From the NCBI RefSeq assembly GCF_004360155.1, contig NZ_SAIS01000004.1:186001-250000 (forward strand): a stretch of DNA of 64,000 bases. Direction: 5' to 3'. Positions 8,473-16,885 of this stretch are shown piece by piece. The notes under the pieces were generated by a model that saw only the letters and a program-made list of their open reading frames with translations, searched no databases and was not told the DNA's origin. The position numbers and the translations under genes are program-made. Numbering within the stretch: position 1 is the stretch's first letter; each line of letters starts with the position of its first letter. This DNA comes from Paraglaciecola marina (GTDB lineage Bacteria > Pseudomonadota > Gammaproteobacteria > Enterobacterales > Alteromonadaceae).

Positions 8473-9273
8473 TTACATGCCCTTATCTTGTTGATATTTA
8501 TATAAGCCTTTTAAGGCATTATATAAGCCAGCAGCCATAGTAAAATCATGACTCTCATTATCAAACACATCTAAATAGAGAATCAAATCACTGGAACGGT
8601 TGCGTAATATTGTTTGCGTTAAATTGTCATATACCTCTCGCATTTCGCCACTTTCAGTTCCAATATTAAAATAAAGAAAACTGCCAACACTGACACCTTT
8701 TATAACAGATTGCTGTGCCGCTGTAGCCGCTTCTCTTGCTCCCCACCACACCGCAGGACTAAACGCCAAGTGAGCTTGAAAAAGGTTTGGCCGTGAATGA
8801 AATGCGTGTACTACAAACAGACCAGCAATAGAGTGTCCAGCGACAACATTGTGATTGTTAGTACGATAAGCTTTATTGATGTGAGGCATGAGTTCTGTTT
8901 CGATATAATCTAAAAATCTATCTGCACCACCACCTTCACCGACAGGGCCCCTAGGATCCATATTTACCCTAGGTGCAAAATCTCGTAAGCGGTTTGTAGT
9001 GTTTACGCCAATCACTATATGTTCATTAGCACCATTAGAGCTGTGAAGATGTCGGTTCATACTATCTACAAGCTCAGTATTGATGCCGTCATCTAATACA
9101 TAGAACACTGGATAAGTTTTGTTTTTGTTATTTGTGTAAGAAAGTGGCAGCTTTACGGTAATCTTAGTTTTTTCGTTTAGTACTTCCGAAAATATGCCAT
9201 TAGTCACTTCTACATCAACAGCGGCAACCGCCATAGATACAAGACTAAATAGTAATAACAAAAAAACGTTCAA
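8473..9273 (-). CDS. Secreted esterase, alpha/beta-hydrolase (putative esterase D/IroE-like)
   Basis: A 266-residue exported protein. TTG at 9273 is the likely start because AAGGAA precedes it, and the hydrophobic signal peptide follows directly. The nucleophile elbow is GHSIAG (Ser148) and the catalytic histidine is probably His242 in ESHDF. The front half reads YPVFYVLDDG, as in esterases of the IroE/Fes and putative-esterase family. Substrates may be acyl or feruloyl esters, but none is indicated. It is the first gene of a minus-strand series with the DUF7000-like and lyase-like genes. Confidence 0.75.
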   Translation of the reverse strand: MNVFLLLLFSLVSMAVAAVDVEVTNGIFSEVLNEKTKITVKLPLSYTNNKNKTYPVFYVLDDGINTELVDSMNRHLHSSNGANEHIVIGVNTTNRLRDFAPRVNMDPRGPVGEGGGADRFLDYIETELMPHINKAYRTNNHNVVAGHSIAGLFVVHAFHSRPNLFQAHLAFSPAVWWGAREAATAAQQSVIKGVSVGSFLYFNIGTESGEMREVYDNLTQTILRNRSSDLILYLDVFDNESHDFTMAAGLYNALKGLYKYQQDKGM

Positions 9274-9393
9274 GACTAATAATTCCTTTCAAATATCTAG
9301 CACCAATGAGCAGTAAAGTACCCGCCAAGCTAAAAAGTGCTGCATTCTTAATGAAGCACTACAATTTTTTATTTTATGCTTTGTTCCTTGGGG

Positions 9394-9681
9394 CTATTTA
9401 AACTTGTACCATGATTCTCTACGGTAACAGGCGACACCCATTCCAATACCTAAAAGCACCATAAAATATTGATTGCTCAATATTCCCCAAATAAACGGAA
9501 TGGCCGCAATAATGCTTGCATTAGCTAGCCTTTGCTTAGCTGAGTAATGAGCTTCTACCATCATCCCCTTTTTAATCAAAACCTTTTGAGCAATTAACAA
9601 AGCAATGGTAAGTTTTGATTTTTGAGACGTTTCAGTAGTAAACACGACATTGAGTCGATACTGCAGGATCAGTTTTAGCAT
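9394..9681 (-). CDS. Hypothetical small membrane protein
   Basis: A 95-residue protein starting at ATG 9681; the frame is open to 9744 but the extra 21 residues look unlike a real N-terminus. Residues about 50-80 form a hydrophobic hairpin (IIAAIPFIWGILSNQYFMVLLGIGMGVAC), and the ends are basic. No family is recognised. It stands alone on the minus strand between arsC and the esterase gene. Whether it is expressed cannot be judged. Confidence 0.35.
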   Translation of the reverse strand: MLKLILQYRLNVVFTTETSQKSKLTIALLIAQKVLIKKGMMVEAHYSAKQRLANASIIAAIPFIWGILSNQYFMVLLGIGMGVACYRRESWYKFK

Positions 9682-9814
9682 GTTACTTAGGGGGCGTATA
9701 GAATAGCTTTTTAGTAAAAAAACCAAACTCACTATAATGAACAAGCTTATAGTTTACTGCTATTAAGCAAGCTAATTAAACTTACATACAAAACTCTCTG
9801 ATATGCGGCTTTAG

Positions 9815-10231
9815 TTACTGTTTGCTGCCTAGCGCATCAATCAGTAACTCACCATCTTCTTTTGCAAAAGGCCCCTGTGGCCACTGCTCTAATAAGTCGA
9901 GTACCACTTCGCTGGGCCTACAAAGTTTGATACCTTTGGGGCTACAAACTATAGGCCGATTTACTAATATAGGTTGCTCTAGCATGGCCTCTAAGATTTC
10001 ATCTTCGCTTACCTTTTCATCTAATAAACCTAATTCTTTTGCGGGAGATTTAGTCTTTCTCAATGCAGCTCTAGGGGTTAAGCCAGCTGTGGCAAATAAA
10101 GCGAGTAGTTGAGGCCGAGTCCAACCATGCTTTAAATAATCAATGACCATTGGCTCATAACCTGCCGCTTTGATAACAGCAAGTACGTTTCTAGAGGTGC
10201 CACATTCAGGGTTATGGTGTATTACTATCAT
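9815..10231 (-). CDS. arsC: Arsenate reductase (glutaredoxin-type)
   Basis: A 138-residue ArsC of the glutaredoxin-coupled class, which reduces arsenate to arsenite in the cytoplasm. The catalytic cysteine is Cys10 in HHNPECGTSRN. The family arginine motif is visible in NRPIVCSPKGIKLCRPSE, and the length matches the Escherichia coli plasmid enzyme (141). No arsR, arsB or acr3 gene is adjacent, so this is a stand-alone copy. An imperfect role (general thiol reductase) cannot be excluded. Confidence 0.9.
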   Translation of the reverse strand: MIVIHHNPECGTSRNVLAVIKAAGYEPMVIDYLKHGWTRPQLLALFATAGLTPRAALRKTKSPAKELGLLDEKVSEDEILEAMLEQPILVNRPIVCSPKGIKLCRPSEVVLDLLEQWPQGPFAKEDGELLIDALGSKQ

Positions 10232-10447
10232 CTTAGGGACCTGTTATTTATGTATGACTTTCCTTTCATAGTACCTAGCAACAATGACATTTTTGTCACA
10301 CCTTTAAAAACTTTTTTGGACACCACCAAACCATTTACAAGCTAAGTAATTACCACAACAAATTAGGTAAAACCCCGAATAGTATCCGCTAAGACTTTAA
10401 TTAATGATAATTCAAAGGTCTATGAAATTTTTTAAAGGATACTCCCA

Positions 10448-11230
10448 ATGAAAACCTCAACATGGGCGAAAGAATTACAGAAAAGTTATCAAGGTATGGT
10501 AAATAACGTTGAAAAATTTGTAGTGAAGGAAGGAAAAAGCTTGCAAGAGGCTATCCATACTGCTGAAACAACACTTGAGAATGCCAAAGAAATAAGCCTA
10601 GATGCCATAAGAGAAGCAAGTAAGCATCTAAAAGACAATTTACGTATTTGGGTAGAAACAGCTGAAGAAATTAATCAAGCTTATAAAGATGAAATTAACT
10701 TTGATTTGGCCTTCGCAAGTAGCTCTTTTTCAGACAAATTCAAGAATATTGCTAACTCAAACACAGCTCAATTAATTGAATTTACAACAAAACTTAAAGA
10801 ACAAGCCCAAACAGCAACGGCAGACTCACATATGTCTGTCCATGAAAAGCATAATCAATGGAATTCAGAGCACGCACTGTGGCTTGATGAAATCGAACTT
10901 TGGAAAAAAGACCATGACAATGCCCTAAAGAAATTAGTAATGATAGAAGCCGCATTAAAACAACATGAAAAGGCACTACTTGAGCATTCTCAGGTTATTA
11001 AAGCTCATAGCAATTTAGAACATAAGCATGAAATCGCTATCGCAGATGCTGAAAAAGACCCAAGTAATCAAACGTCACAAATTGCAGATGAAACACTACA
11101 AACACTGCACAGAAAGGAATCTCAAATACATGCACAGCATGCAGAGTTCCATCACGCAGCAAAAGCCAACCATTATAAAATAATGGCTATGGTCAATATG
11201 CTTTATAAGCAAACTCAAAAAACTAAATAA
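10448..11230 (+). CDS. YbeL/DUF1451-like N-terminal helix domain fused to long coiled coil
   Basis: A 260-residue, almost wholly helical protein with no signal peptide. Residues about 10-85 (YQGMVNNVEKFVVKEGKSL to INQAYKDEINFD) resemble the helical N-terminal half of zinc-ribbon YbeL proteins, but the zinc-ribbon half is missing. Residues about 110-250 are coiled-coil-like and rich in His, Gln and Lys (HKHEIAIADAEKD, HAQHAEFHHAAKANHY). The ATG follows AAAGGA. A 69-codon gene follows 10 bases later and is probably co-transcribed. I recognise no function; the YbeL relation is my reading of the pattern. Confidence 0.55.
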   Translation: MKTSTWAKELQKSYQGMVNNVEKFVVKEGKSLQEAIHTAETTLENAKEISLDAIREASKHLKDNLRIWVETAEEINQAYKDEINFDLAFASSSFSDKFKNIANSNTAQLIEFTTKLKEQAQTATADSHMSVHEKHNQWNSEHALWLDEIELWKKDHDNALKKLVMIEAALKQHEKALLEHSQVIKAHSNLEHKHEIAIADAEKDPSNQTSQIADETLQTLHRKESQIHAQHAEFHHAAKANHYKIMAMVNMLYKQTQKTK

Positions 11231-11240
11231 GGAATAAATT

Positions 11241-11450
11241 ATGGCTAACAACACGCTAAAACTAGATTCTGAATCAAACATAGAAGCTATCAAAGTCGCT
11301 ATTGCTAAAGGCGAGGAAAGCAAACTAAAAATGCTTTTAACTAATATAATTTTTGACGAATTACAAAAAGAATATTTGATTAAGTGGGCTGAGCATTGTA
11401 AAACGCCAAATATAGTAACCCTACTTAAAGCTGCCCCCGCTACGCCCTAA
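11241..11450 (+). CDS. Small protein downstream of coiled-coil gene
   Basis: A 69-residue soluble protein with predicted amphipathic helices (SNIEAIKVAIAKGEESKLKMLLTNIIF). It begins 10 bases after the coiled-coil gene, with AAGGAATAAA before its ATG, so it is very likely in the same transcript. No family is recognised. A role as a partner or adaptor of the coiled-coil protein is only an inference from the pairing. An inverted repeat at 11494-11539 lies behind it. Confidence 0.5.
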   Translation: MANNTLKLDSESNIEAIKVAIAKGEESKLKMLLTNIIFDELQKEYLIKWAEHCKTPNIVTLLKAAPATP

Positions 11451-11493
11451 TTATCAAAGTAAGTTTTATGTAGATATATAAATTACAGATAAC

Positions 11494-11539
11494 TTTGCAG
11501 CCACATTTTTTCTATGGGTTGGGAGTACTTGGCTGCAAA
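11494..11539 (+). terminator. Stem-loop after coiled-coil gene pair
   Basis: Ten-base perfect arms (TTTGCAGCCA and TGGCTGCAAA) are separated by 26 bases. The second arm runs into A-rich sequence rather than T, so on the plus strand this is not a classic intrinsic terminator. It may stop transcription or stabilise the 3' end of the mRNA. Confidence 0.35.
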
Positions 11540-11612
11540 AAATATTTTTAAAAACACTGATTTGAAAGGGCAGTTAGTCATTAGAACAGAGTAAACTTTA
11601 ATTATTTGTTGG

Positions 11613-12566
11613 TCACTTATTCTCAAAATAATCATTTAAAAGGATCCAGTCTTTATAATGAGGCGAAATCCAGCCTATGTCTTTAAAGGCATTAAATATT
11701 CCATCTTCATTACTATTAGTCTGATTTCTATGACCACGAATATATGCCTGCAAGGCATCAAAGTAGTCTTTACTTTTTGAGTTGACCACAAAAACCCTAG
11801 TACCAGGTAAACTAAGCTTAAACCCATCTATTCGCGTTAACACTACCTCACCATCTAGATTGTAAACATATTTTTTATTTAGCGCGTTTGTCGTAAAGTC
11901 GGCTCTTTTTTTGGCAATCATATTGGGGATTTTACGGTGATTAGAAACTAAAACATGAGGTCTAGTTGTTAACTTACTCAACTCGGAGTCGTCTCTAATC
12001 CATTGGGTCGCAGTGATACTCGTAAGGTTCATGAGCTCATAAACACTTGTAATAGCTAATACTTCTGGCCTATTGGGAGCAGTGAAAAAACCCACTTCAA
12101 ATTCACCTTGTCGCAGCACAGGATCCGAGAGCGACAGGTTGGTTTCTTTAAGCTGATTAATTACCGACGGGAATTCACTCATAGAAAAGGCATCGGCAAC
12201 GCCCACTGAGAGCATTTTAATCGCTCTAATATTATTAGGCGCTTGTATAACCTGAATGGTATCTCCGAGTTTATTGAAACGGACAACTTCACAATGGATC
12301 AAAAAATCTAATACAGGTCGACCAAAATTAAACTCTTTAATCTTGGAAATAGGAATACATTTGTTGACTGGTAATAAGTAATCTCGACCATCTGTAAATG
12401 AAGGGTGCTCTTCCAGCAAGCCTTCTAGGCTTTTTAAAAAACCTATAGGTACCACGATTTTTATAGGCTTTGAGGTAACTGCTTGGGTTAGCGGGACAAG
12501 TAAGAAAGCCGTTGAGAGACAAAATAACTGTAAACTTAGTTTTACTGCCTTTGATACTTTTAACAT
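11613..12566 (-). CDS. Periplasmic solute-binding-protein-like protein
   Basis: A 317-residue exported protein starting at ATG 12566. The signal peptide (KAVKLSLQLFCLSTAFLLVPLTQA) ends near residue 30. The two-lobed pattern (KIVVPIGFL...AIKMLSVGVADAFSMSEFPSVINQLKE...PGTRVFVVNSKS) looks like bacterial extracellular solute-binding protein family 3, often seen in Alteromonadales without a transporter next to it. Nothing nearby encodes permease or sensor parts. It could be a sensing or orphan binding protein. Ligand unknown. Confidence 0.55.
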   Translation of the reverse strand: MLKVSKAVKLSLQLFCLSTAFLLVPLTQAVTSKPIKIVVPIGFLKSLEGLLEEHPSFTDGRDYLLPVNKCIPISKIKEFNFGRPVLDFLIHCEVVRFNKLGDTIQVIQAPNNIRAIKMLSVGVADAFSMSEFPSVINQLKETNLSLSDPVLRQGEFEVGFFTAPNRPEVLAITSVYELMNLTSITATQWIRDDSELSKLTTRPHVLVSNHRKIPNMIAKKRADFTTNALNKKYVYNLDGEVVLTRIDGFKLSLPGTRVFVVNSKSKDYFDALQAYIRGHRNQTNSNEDGIFNAFKDIGWISPHYKDWILLNDYFENK

Positions 12567-12685
12567 AATCCGTGTCGTTTCAAATCTATAATTGGTGTAA
12601 AAAATATACCTTACCAATTATAAATTTGAATTCCTAATACAATAGCTTGTAAAGCTTTAGCTTTAGCTTTAATTAAACTATGCTC

Positions 12686-12856
12686 TTACCTTCCACAGCA
12701 CTTTTTAAATTTACGGCCATTACCGCAAATACAAGGATCGTTACGGCCAACTTTTGGAGTATCCCGAGTACCTGGTGTTTTAGGAGGGCAGCAACTTGTG
12801 TTGGTGCAACCTGTGCTTGTTTCTTGCGGTGTATTTACTTTATTTGTTTCATTCAT
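12686..12856 (-). CDS. SEC-C motif mini-protein
   Basis: A 56-residue protein. The last 20 residues form a SEC-C zinc motif ([19 protein letters not shown]), as found at the C-terminus of SecA and in many small proteins. The N-terminal half has an extra cysteine group ([11 protein letters not shown]). It starts 16 bases after the end of the CnoX-like gene on the same strand and so may be co-transcribed with it. The SEC-C motif binds zinc and often contacts ribosomes or SecB-like partners; any link to the chaperone upstream is inference. Confidence 0.75.
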   Translation of the reverse strand: MNETNKVNTPQETSTGCTNTSCCPPKTPGTRDTPKVGRNDPCICGNGRKFKKCCGR

Positions 12857-12872
12857 ATCTTTAACACTTTTC

Positions 12873-13730
12873 TTAATACAACAAGCTATAAATTTTACGG
12901 CGGTATTTTGATTTTAATGGGTCGCCATCTGGCAATGCATTAATCATATCTAAGGTCAGTTTTTTAGCTTCACCAAAATTTAAGTCTTTTAGCAATACAG
13001 AAACAATAAGCTCTAACGCTTCTTCGGTTTGATTGGCCTGATGTAATTGCACTGCTAATTTTACTTTAAGCTCCAAGTCATCAGGATTGGCTACAAGCTC
13101 AGCTTGTAAGGCTTTAATTTCAGGAGACTCAGCGGCTTGTTCGGCTAATTCTATTTTACCTAAAATACTATTATACAGGGCGTCTTGATCAACTAAACCG
13201 ATTGTCTCTAACAAAGCTTTAGCCGGTTTAATTTGACCCAGTTCTACTTGGCAATCAGCAAGTAATAACTTGATATCAGCACGGGTATCGTCAAGCTCAT
13301 GGGCTTGCTTTAAAACGGTATAAGCTTGCTGGTAATCACCATTGGTCACCAAGTCAACAGCTTGTTGATACAAGCCATCTTCAGGTTTAGGTAGGTGTTT
13401 TTCAAAGCTGGCGATAATTTGTTCTTCGGTTTGAATACCTGCAAACCCATCAATAGGTTGGCCTTCTTTAATCAACATTACCGTAGGTAAATTTTGAATG
13501 CCAAATTGGCCAGCAATTTCTTGTTGAGTTTGACAATCAACTCGGGCATGAATGAGGCTATCACTAAACTTTGCCGCTACATTTTGTAATACCGGAGCTA
13601 GTTGCTGGCTGGGTTCGTAACCTTCCGCCCAAAACTCTACCATCACAACTTTAGTTTGTGAGTCTTGCAAGATAACTTGCTGGAAGTTTTCTGGGGTGAT
13701 GTTGATTACACTATTCATATTGGTATCCAT
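12873..13730 (-). CDS. cnoX: CnoX/YbbN-like thioredoxin-TPR protein
   Basis: A 285-residue protein with an N-terminal thioredoxin fold (about 1-115) and C-terminal TPR repeats (about 125-280), the layout of CnoX (YbbN), a holdase that hands clients to GroEL and DnaK. The active-site region reads [12 protein letters not shown], so neither CxxC cysteine is present; the Escherichia coli CxxC-equivalent site is SQHC. A cysteine aligned with Escherichia coli Cys63 is kept (ARVDCQTQQ, Cys66 here). Redox activity through one cysteine is possible. ATG at 13718 is an equally good start. Confidence 0.8.
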   Translation of the reverse strand: MDTNMNSVINITPENFQQVILQDSQTKVVMVEFWAEGYEPSQQLAPVLQNVAAKFSDSLIHARVDCQTQQEIAGQFGIQNLPTVMLIKEGQPIDGFAGIQTEEQIIASFEKHLPKPEDGLYQQAVDLVTNGDYQQAYTVLKQAHELDDTRADIKLLLADCQVELGQIKPAKALLETIGLVDQDALYNSILGKIELAEQAAESPEIKALQAELVANPDDLELKVKLAVQLHQANQTEEALELIVSVLLKDLNFGEAKKLTLDMINALPDGDPLKSKYRRKIYSLLY

Positions 13731-13933
13731 AGATATTCAGTTGAAAAGGGGATGGGGTCAAAAACGCTGATTTCAAGGAACAAGAAGTTATATATTCAAT
13801 GTTAACATTAACCAAAAAGCGTGGTGAATTAAAAATTAATTTACTCATTCGTTGAATGAAAATAACTAGCTGGCCTTTCACATCTATATATTTCACTATT
13901 AGATAACAATATAGAGTTACTAAGGGGCAAAAC

Positions 13934-15205
13934 TTGCTTGGTCATTGTAAATGTACTTCTTACATATTTTTTGCTGCACTTGTCTTGCTTCTATCTGCTT
14001 GTACTTCAAAGCCTTCCTTGATGCCTACACCTAATGTATTTCTTAATAAACCGTATTTAGAAAGTGATGTCCCCGTTTCACTTCGTGAAACAAGTATGAA
14101 GTTAATTTATGTCACTGACCGTGCAATTTCTCAGAAAGCGGGGCAAAACTATAACGCAAAACGTTCACCATCAATGGCTTACGGTTTAGCTAAGGTTAAT
14201 TTTGAAGAGCCCTCATTACATTGGCATGAACTAGTGGCTCAAAGCAATGCCCCAAAACGTTCTGTTGATTTAAGTTATGTATTAGAACAAGTGAAGGAGT
14301 TAGGGCGCTATCCAGTGTCGCCATATAAGTTTCATAAGGTTCATGGTCGACTAGCGATTGATAAATCTGTTAAAGAAAAAAAGCAACACCATGAAAATAA
14401 ATTTAATCAAATAGTCAATGAACAATTAGAGGGGTCGACAAAGAAAGACGTTATTCTATTTGTACATGGGTTTAATAACACTTTTGATGAGTCTGTTTTC
14501 ACCCTTGCAGGAATTTGGCATTTTTTACAGCGTCAAGGGGTGCCTATTGTGTATTCATGGCCTGCTGCGGCTGGTGGTGTAACTGGCTACCTTGCGGATA
14601 AAGAATCTGGTCAGTTTACTATCTTTCATTTGAAAGAAACCTTACGGGCATTGTTCAACAACCCAAAAGTAGAAAATATACATATTATTGCCCACAGCCG
14701 CGGGACCGATGTAGTCACAACAACACTAAGAGAGCTTATCATCCAAAATAGAGCTGGGGGCGGAAACCCTAGACAAGATTTACGTATTGAAAACTTAATA
14801 CTCGCTGCCCCAGATTTAGATTTTGGTATCATCAAACAACGGCTCATGGCAGAGCAATTTGGGCCTGCATTTGGAAAGATAACCATTTATACCTCTCAAG
14901 AAGATAGCGCACTTGGGTTATCTCAATGGTTAACTAACACTATTAGCTTTGGACGTTTAAACACGCAAGATATCAACCTCAACGAAAGGGAAGTGTTTAA
15001 AGCAGCGGGAAATGTAAGTCTAATCAAAGTGCCCACATCTAATAGTTTAATTGGCCATGACTACTTTCATAGTAACCCTGCGGTAAGCTCTGATTTAATT
15101 AATCTAATTTTATACAACGCTCACCCTGGTTCAGTAAAAAGACCCCTTATAAATATTGAAAATAATTTTTGGTTGCTTAATAAGAACTATTTAATTACTC
15201 ATTGA
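13934..15205 (+). CDS. DUF900-type alpha/beta-hydrolase lipoprotein
   Basis: A 423-residue lipoprotein. TTG at 13934 is the likely start because AAGGGG precedes it by eight bases, and the lipobox is LLLSAC. Residues about 50-110 contain YVTDRAIS and YGLAKV, typical of DUF900 proteins. The hydrolase core shows FVHGFNNTFDES (oxyanion loop), AHSRGTD (nucleophile serine), and a histidine in IGHDYF. It should be an esterase or lipase-like enzyme anchored to the envelope. The substrate is unknown. The neighbours point to no pathway. Confidence 0.75.
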   Translation: MLGHCKCTSYIFFAALVLLLSACTSKPSLMPTPNVFLNKPYLESDVPVSLRETSMKLIYVTDRAISQKAGQNYNAKRSPSMAYGLAKVNFEEPSLHWHELVAQSNAPKRSVDLSYVLEQVKELGRYPVSPYKFHKVHGRLAIDKSVKEKKQHHENKFNQIVNEQLEGSTKKDVILFVHGFNNTFDESVFTLAGIWHFLQRQGVPIVYSWPAAAGGVTGYLADKESGQFTIFHLKETLRALFNNPKVENIHIIAHSRGTDVVTTTLRELIIQNRAGGGNPRQDLRIENLILAAPDLDFGIIKQRLMAEQFGPAFGKITIYTSQEDSALGLSQWLTNTISFGRLNTQDINLNEREVFKAAGNVSLIKVPTSNSLIGHDYFHSNPAVSSDLINLILYNAHPGSVKRPLINIENNFWLLNKNYLITH

Positions 15206-15272
15206 TGAAATAAAACCAGCCGCAGGCAATAAAAACGACTTACCTGTACACTAAAGTTTAATAACTAGGAGT

Positions 15273-16112
15273 TCAAGCAAGTTTTCCCATTTGATAATCC
15301 ACAAATGCTTGGTTTATCTCTTCTCGGGTATTCATGACAAAAGGGCCACCTCTAGCAATAGGTTCATTCAAAGGTTTACCTGCAATCAATAAGTACTTAG
15401 CCGCACTTAAAGCATTAATTTCAATTGTATCGCCATCGGTTAACACCACAAGATGGCCCTTAAGAATGGTTTCTTGAGAGCCAACAAGTTGAATTTCACC
15501 TTGGTATACATAAATAAAACTGTTGTGTCCTGCTGGGATATTTTCTGTGAAAAGCCTATCAGGCTGTTGTTGCACATCCCAATAAATGGGGTCCACAAAT
15601 GGGTTATCAATAACACCCTTTGTGCCATTTTGAGTTTGCCCAGCAATCACGGTAAGGCTCAATCCTTGGCGAGTTTCCACTGAGATATCATTCCGTGTTT
15701 TCTCTTGGTAAGCCGGCTCAGTCATTTTATGTGACTTGGGTAGATTCACCCACAATTGAAACCCGGCTAGTAAATCATCTTGTTGCTCAGGCATTTCCGA
15801 ATGAATGATACCTTTACCGGCAGTCATCCACTGTACGCCACCAGCCTCAATTATGCCTTCATTGCCAACACTATCTTGGTGGCGCATCTTGCCAGCTAAC
15901 ATGTAAGTTACAGTTTCAAAGCCTCGATGAGGATGCGGTGGAAACCCTGCAATATAGTCTTGTGGCTGATCAGAGCCAAAAGCATCTAACAATAAAAAAG
16001 GGTCAAGCATATTGATATAAGGAGTACCAATAATACGAGTCAATTGCACCCCAGCGCCATCTGAAGCTGGGAGCCCTCTAAACACCTGTTGAACATTTCT
16101 AAATTTAGCCAT
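15273..16112 (-). CDS. Pirin family protein
   Basis: A 279-residue bicupin of the pirin family. The metal-site residues stand out in HPHRGFETVTYML and in GGVQWMTAGKGIIHSEMPE, and the C-terminal pirin domain follows (about 175-275). AGGAG precedes the ATG. Bacterial pirins can act as quercetin dioxygenases or bind iron, and the activity here is not known. It lies 44 bases downstream of azoR on the same strand, a common pairing of pirin with an FMN azoreductase under a LysR regulator. Confidence 0.9.
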   Translation of the reverse strand: MAKFRNVQQVFRGLPASDGAGVQLTRIIGTPYINMLDPFLLLDAFGSDQPQDYIAGFPPHPHRGFETVTYMLAGKMRHQDSVGNEGIIEAGGVQWMTAGKGIIHSEMPEQQDDLLAGFQLWVNLPKSHKMTEPAYQEKTRNDISVETRQGLSLTVIAGQTQNGTKGVIDNPFVDPIYWDVQQQPDRLFTENIPAGHNSFIYVYQGEIQLVGSQETILKGHLVVLTDGDTIEINALSAAKYLLIAGKPLNEPIARGGPFVMNTREEINQAFVDYQMGKLA

Positions 16113-16156
16113 TTAGGGGCTCCTTTTTTCAAATTAAAAAGTATGGACGATTAAGT

Positions 16157-16723
16157 TCATTGCGAGTGGGTAAGTATGTTATCGCTGACTAAATCTATTT
16201 TAGTCGCATCTACGACAGTAACGTCTGTGATCCCGATAAAGCCCATTACCTGCTTTAAGTAAGGAGTCGCTAGGTCCATTGCACTGCCAATTGGTACACC
16301 ACCTGAAGCCATAACCAAATACACTTTTTTATTTTTTAGTAATCCCTCTGGACCATTTTCGGTATAACGAAAAGTGACGCGAGCACGGGCAATTAAGTCA
16401 ATCCAAGCTTTAAGCACGGCAGGTACACCAAAATTATAGATAGGTGACCCGATAATAACTTCATCGGCATCTTGCAGTTCTTTCACTAGAGCATCGGAGA
16501 ATGCTAACGCTTCCTTCTGAGGCTGCTCTCTTAGCTCTGGGTCAGTAAAGTTTGCGCCAATCCACTGCTCATCGATAAAAGATAAACCAGAGGCTATGTC
16601 CCGTTCATTTATTTGCAAATTTGTATGCTGATTTTTAAGTTCTGTGATTAACTTTGCAGACACTTGTCTGGTTAAAGAATCTTGGTAACGACCGCTGGAA
16701 TTAATTGATAAAACTGTTTTCAT
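16157..16723 (-). CDS. azoR: FMN-dependent NADH-azoreductase
   Basis: A 188-residue flavodoxin-fold azoreductase/quinone reductase. I use ATG at 16723, with TTGGAG nine bases before it; the TTG at 16738 has no such site. The FMN loop SINSSGRYQDSLT and the PIYNFGVPAVLKAWID motif are characteristic, as are RYTENGPEGLL and MASGGV. It reduces quinones or azo compounds with two electrons from NADH. The divergent LysR gene at 16886 and the dyad between them suggest substrate-induced control. Pirin follows downstream. Confidence 0.9.
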   Translation of the reverse strand: MKTVLSINSSGRYQDSLTRQVSAKLITELKNQHTNLQINERDIASGLSFIDEQWIGANFTDPELREQPQKEALAFSDALVKELQDADEVIIGSPIYNFGVPAVLKAWIDLIARARVTFRYTENGPEGLLKNKKVYLVMASGGVPIGSAMDLATPYLKQVMGFIGITDVTVVDATKIDLVSDNILTHSQ

Positions 16724-16817
16724 TTTTGTATTCTCCAATAAAGTTTAAGGAATGATTCTGAACTGACAGCTATATTACTGTTGATTTGAGAAAGAAAAAC
16801 AATCTAAAATCAAAATC

Positions 16818-16840
16818 ATTGTTCTTAAATTATGAACAAT
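16818..16840. promoter_or_regulatory. Inverted repeat between azoR and LysR gene, candidate operator
   Basis: Perfect seven-base arms ATTGTTC and GAACAAT are separated by nine bases. It contains the LysR-type core TTC-N9-GAA and lies in the 160-base gap between two divergent start codons. It is the strongest dyad there. Confidence 0.6.
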
Positions 16841-16885
16841 AGTGCTAGGCTATTTATTATAGCTAGGTGAAAAAAGCAGGATAAA

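Noticed and set aside
10285-10298. TGACA-TTTT-TGTCA dyad upstream of the coiled-coil gene
   Set aside because: Fourteen bases in AT-rich sequence, no match to CRP, FNR or other consensus; kept out of the features.
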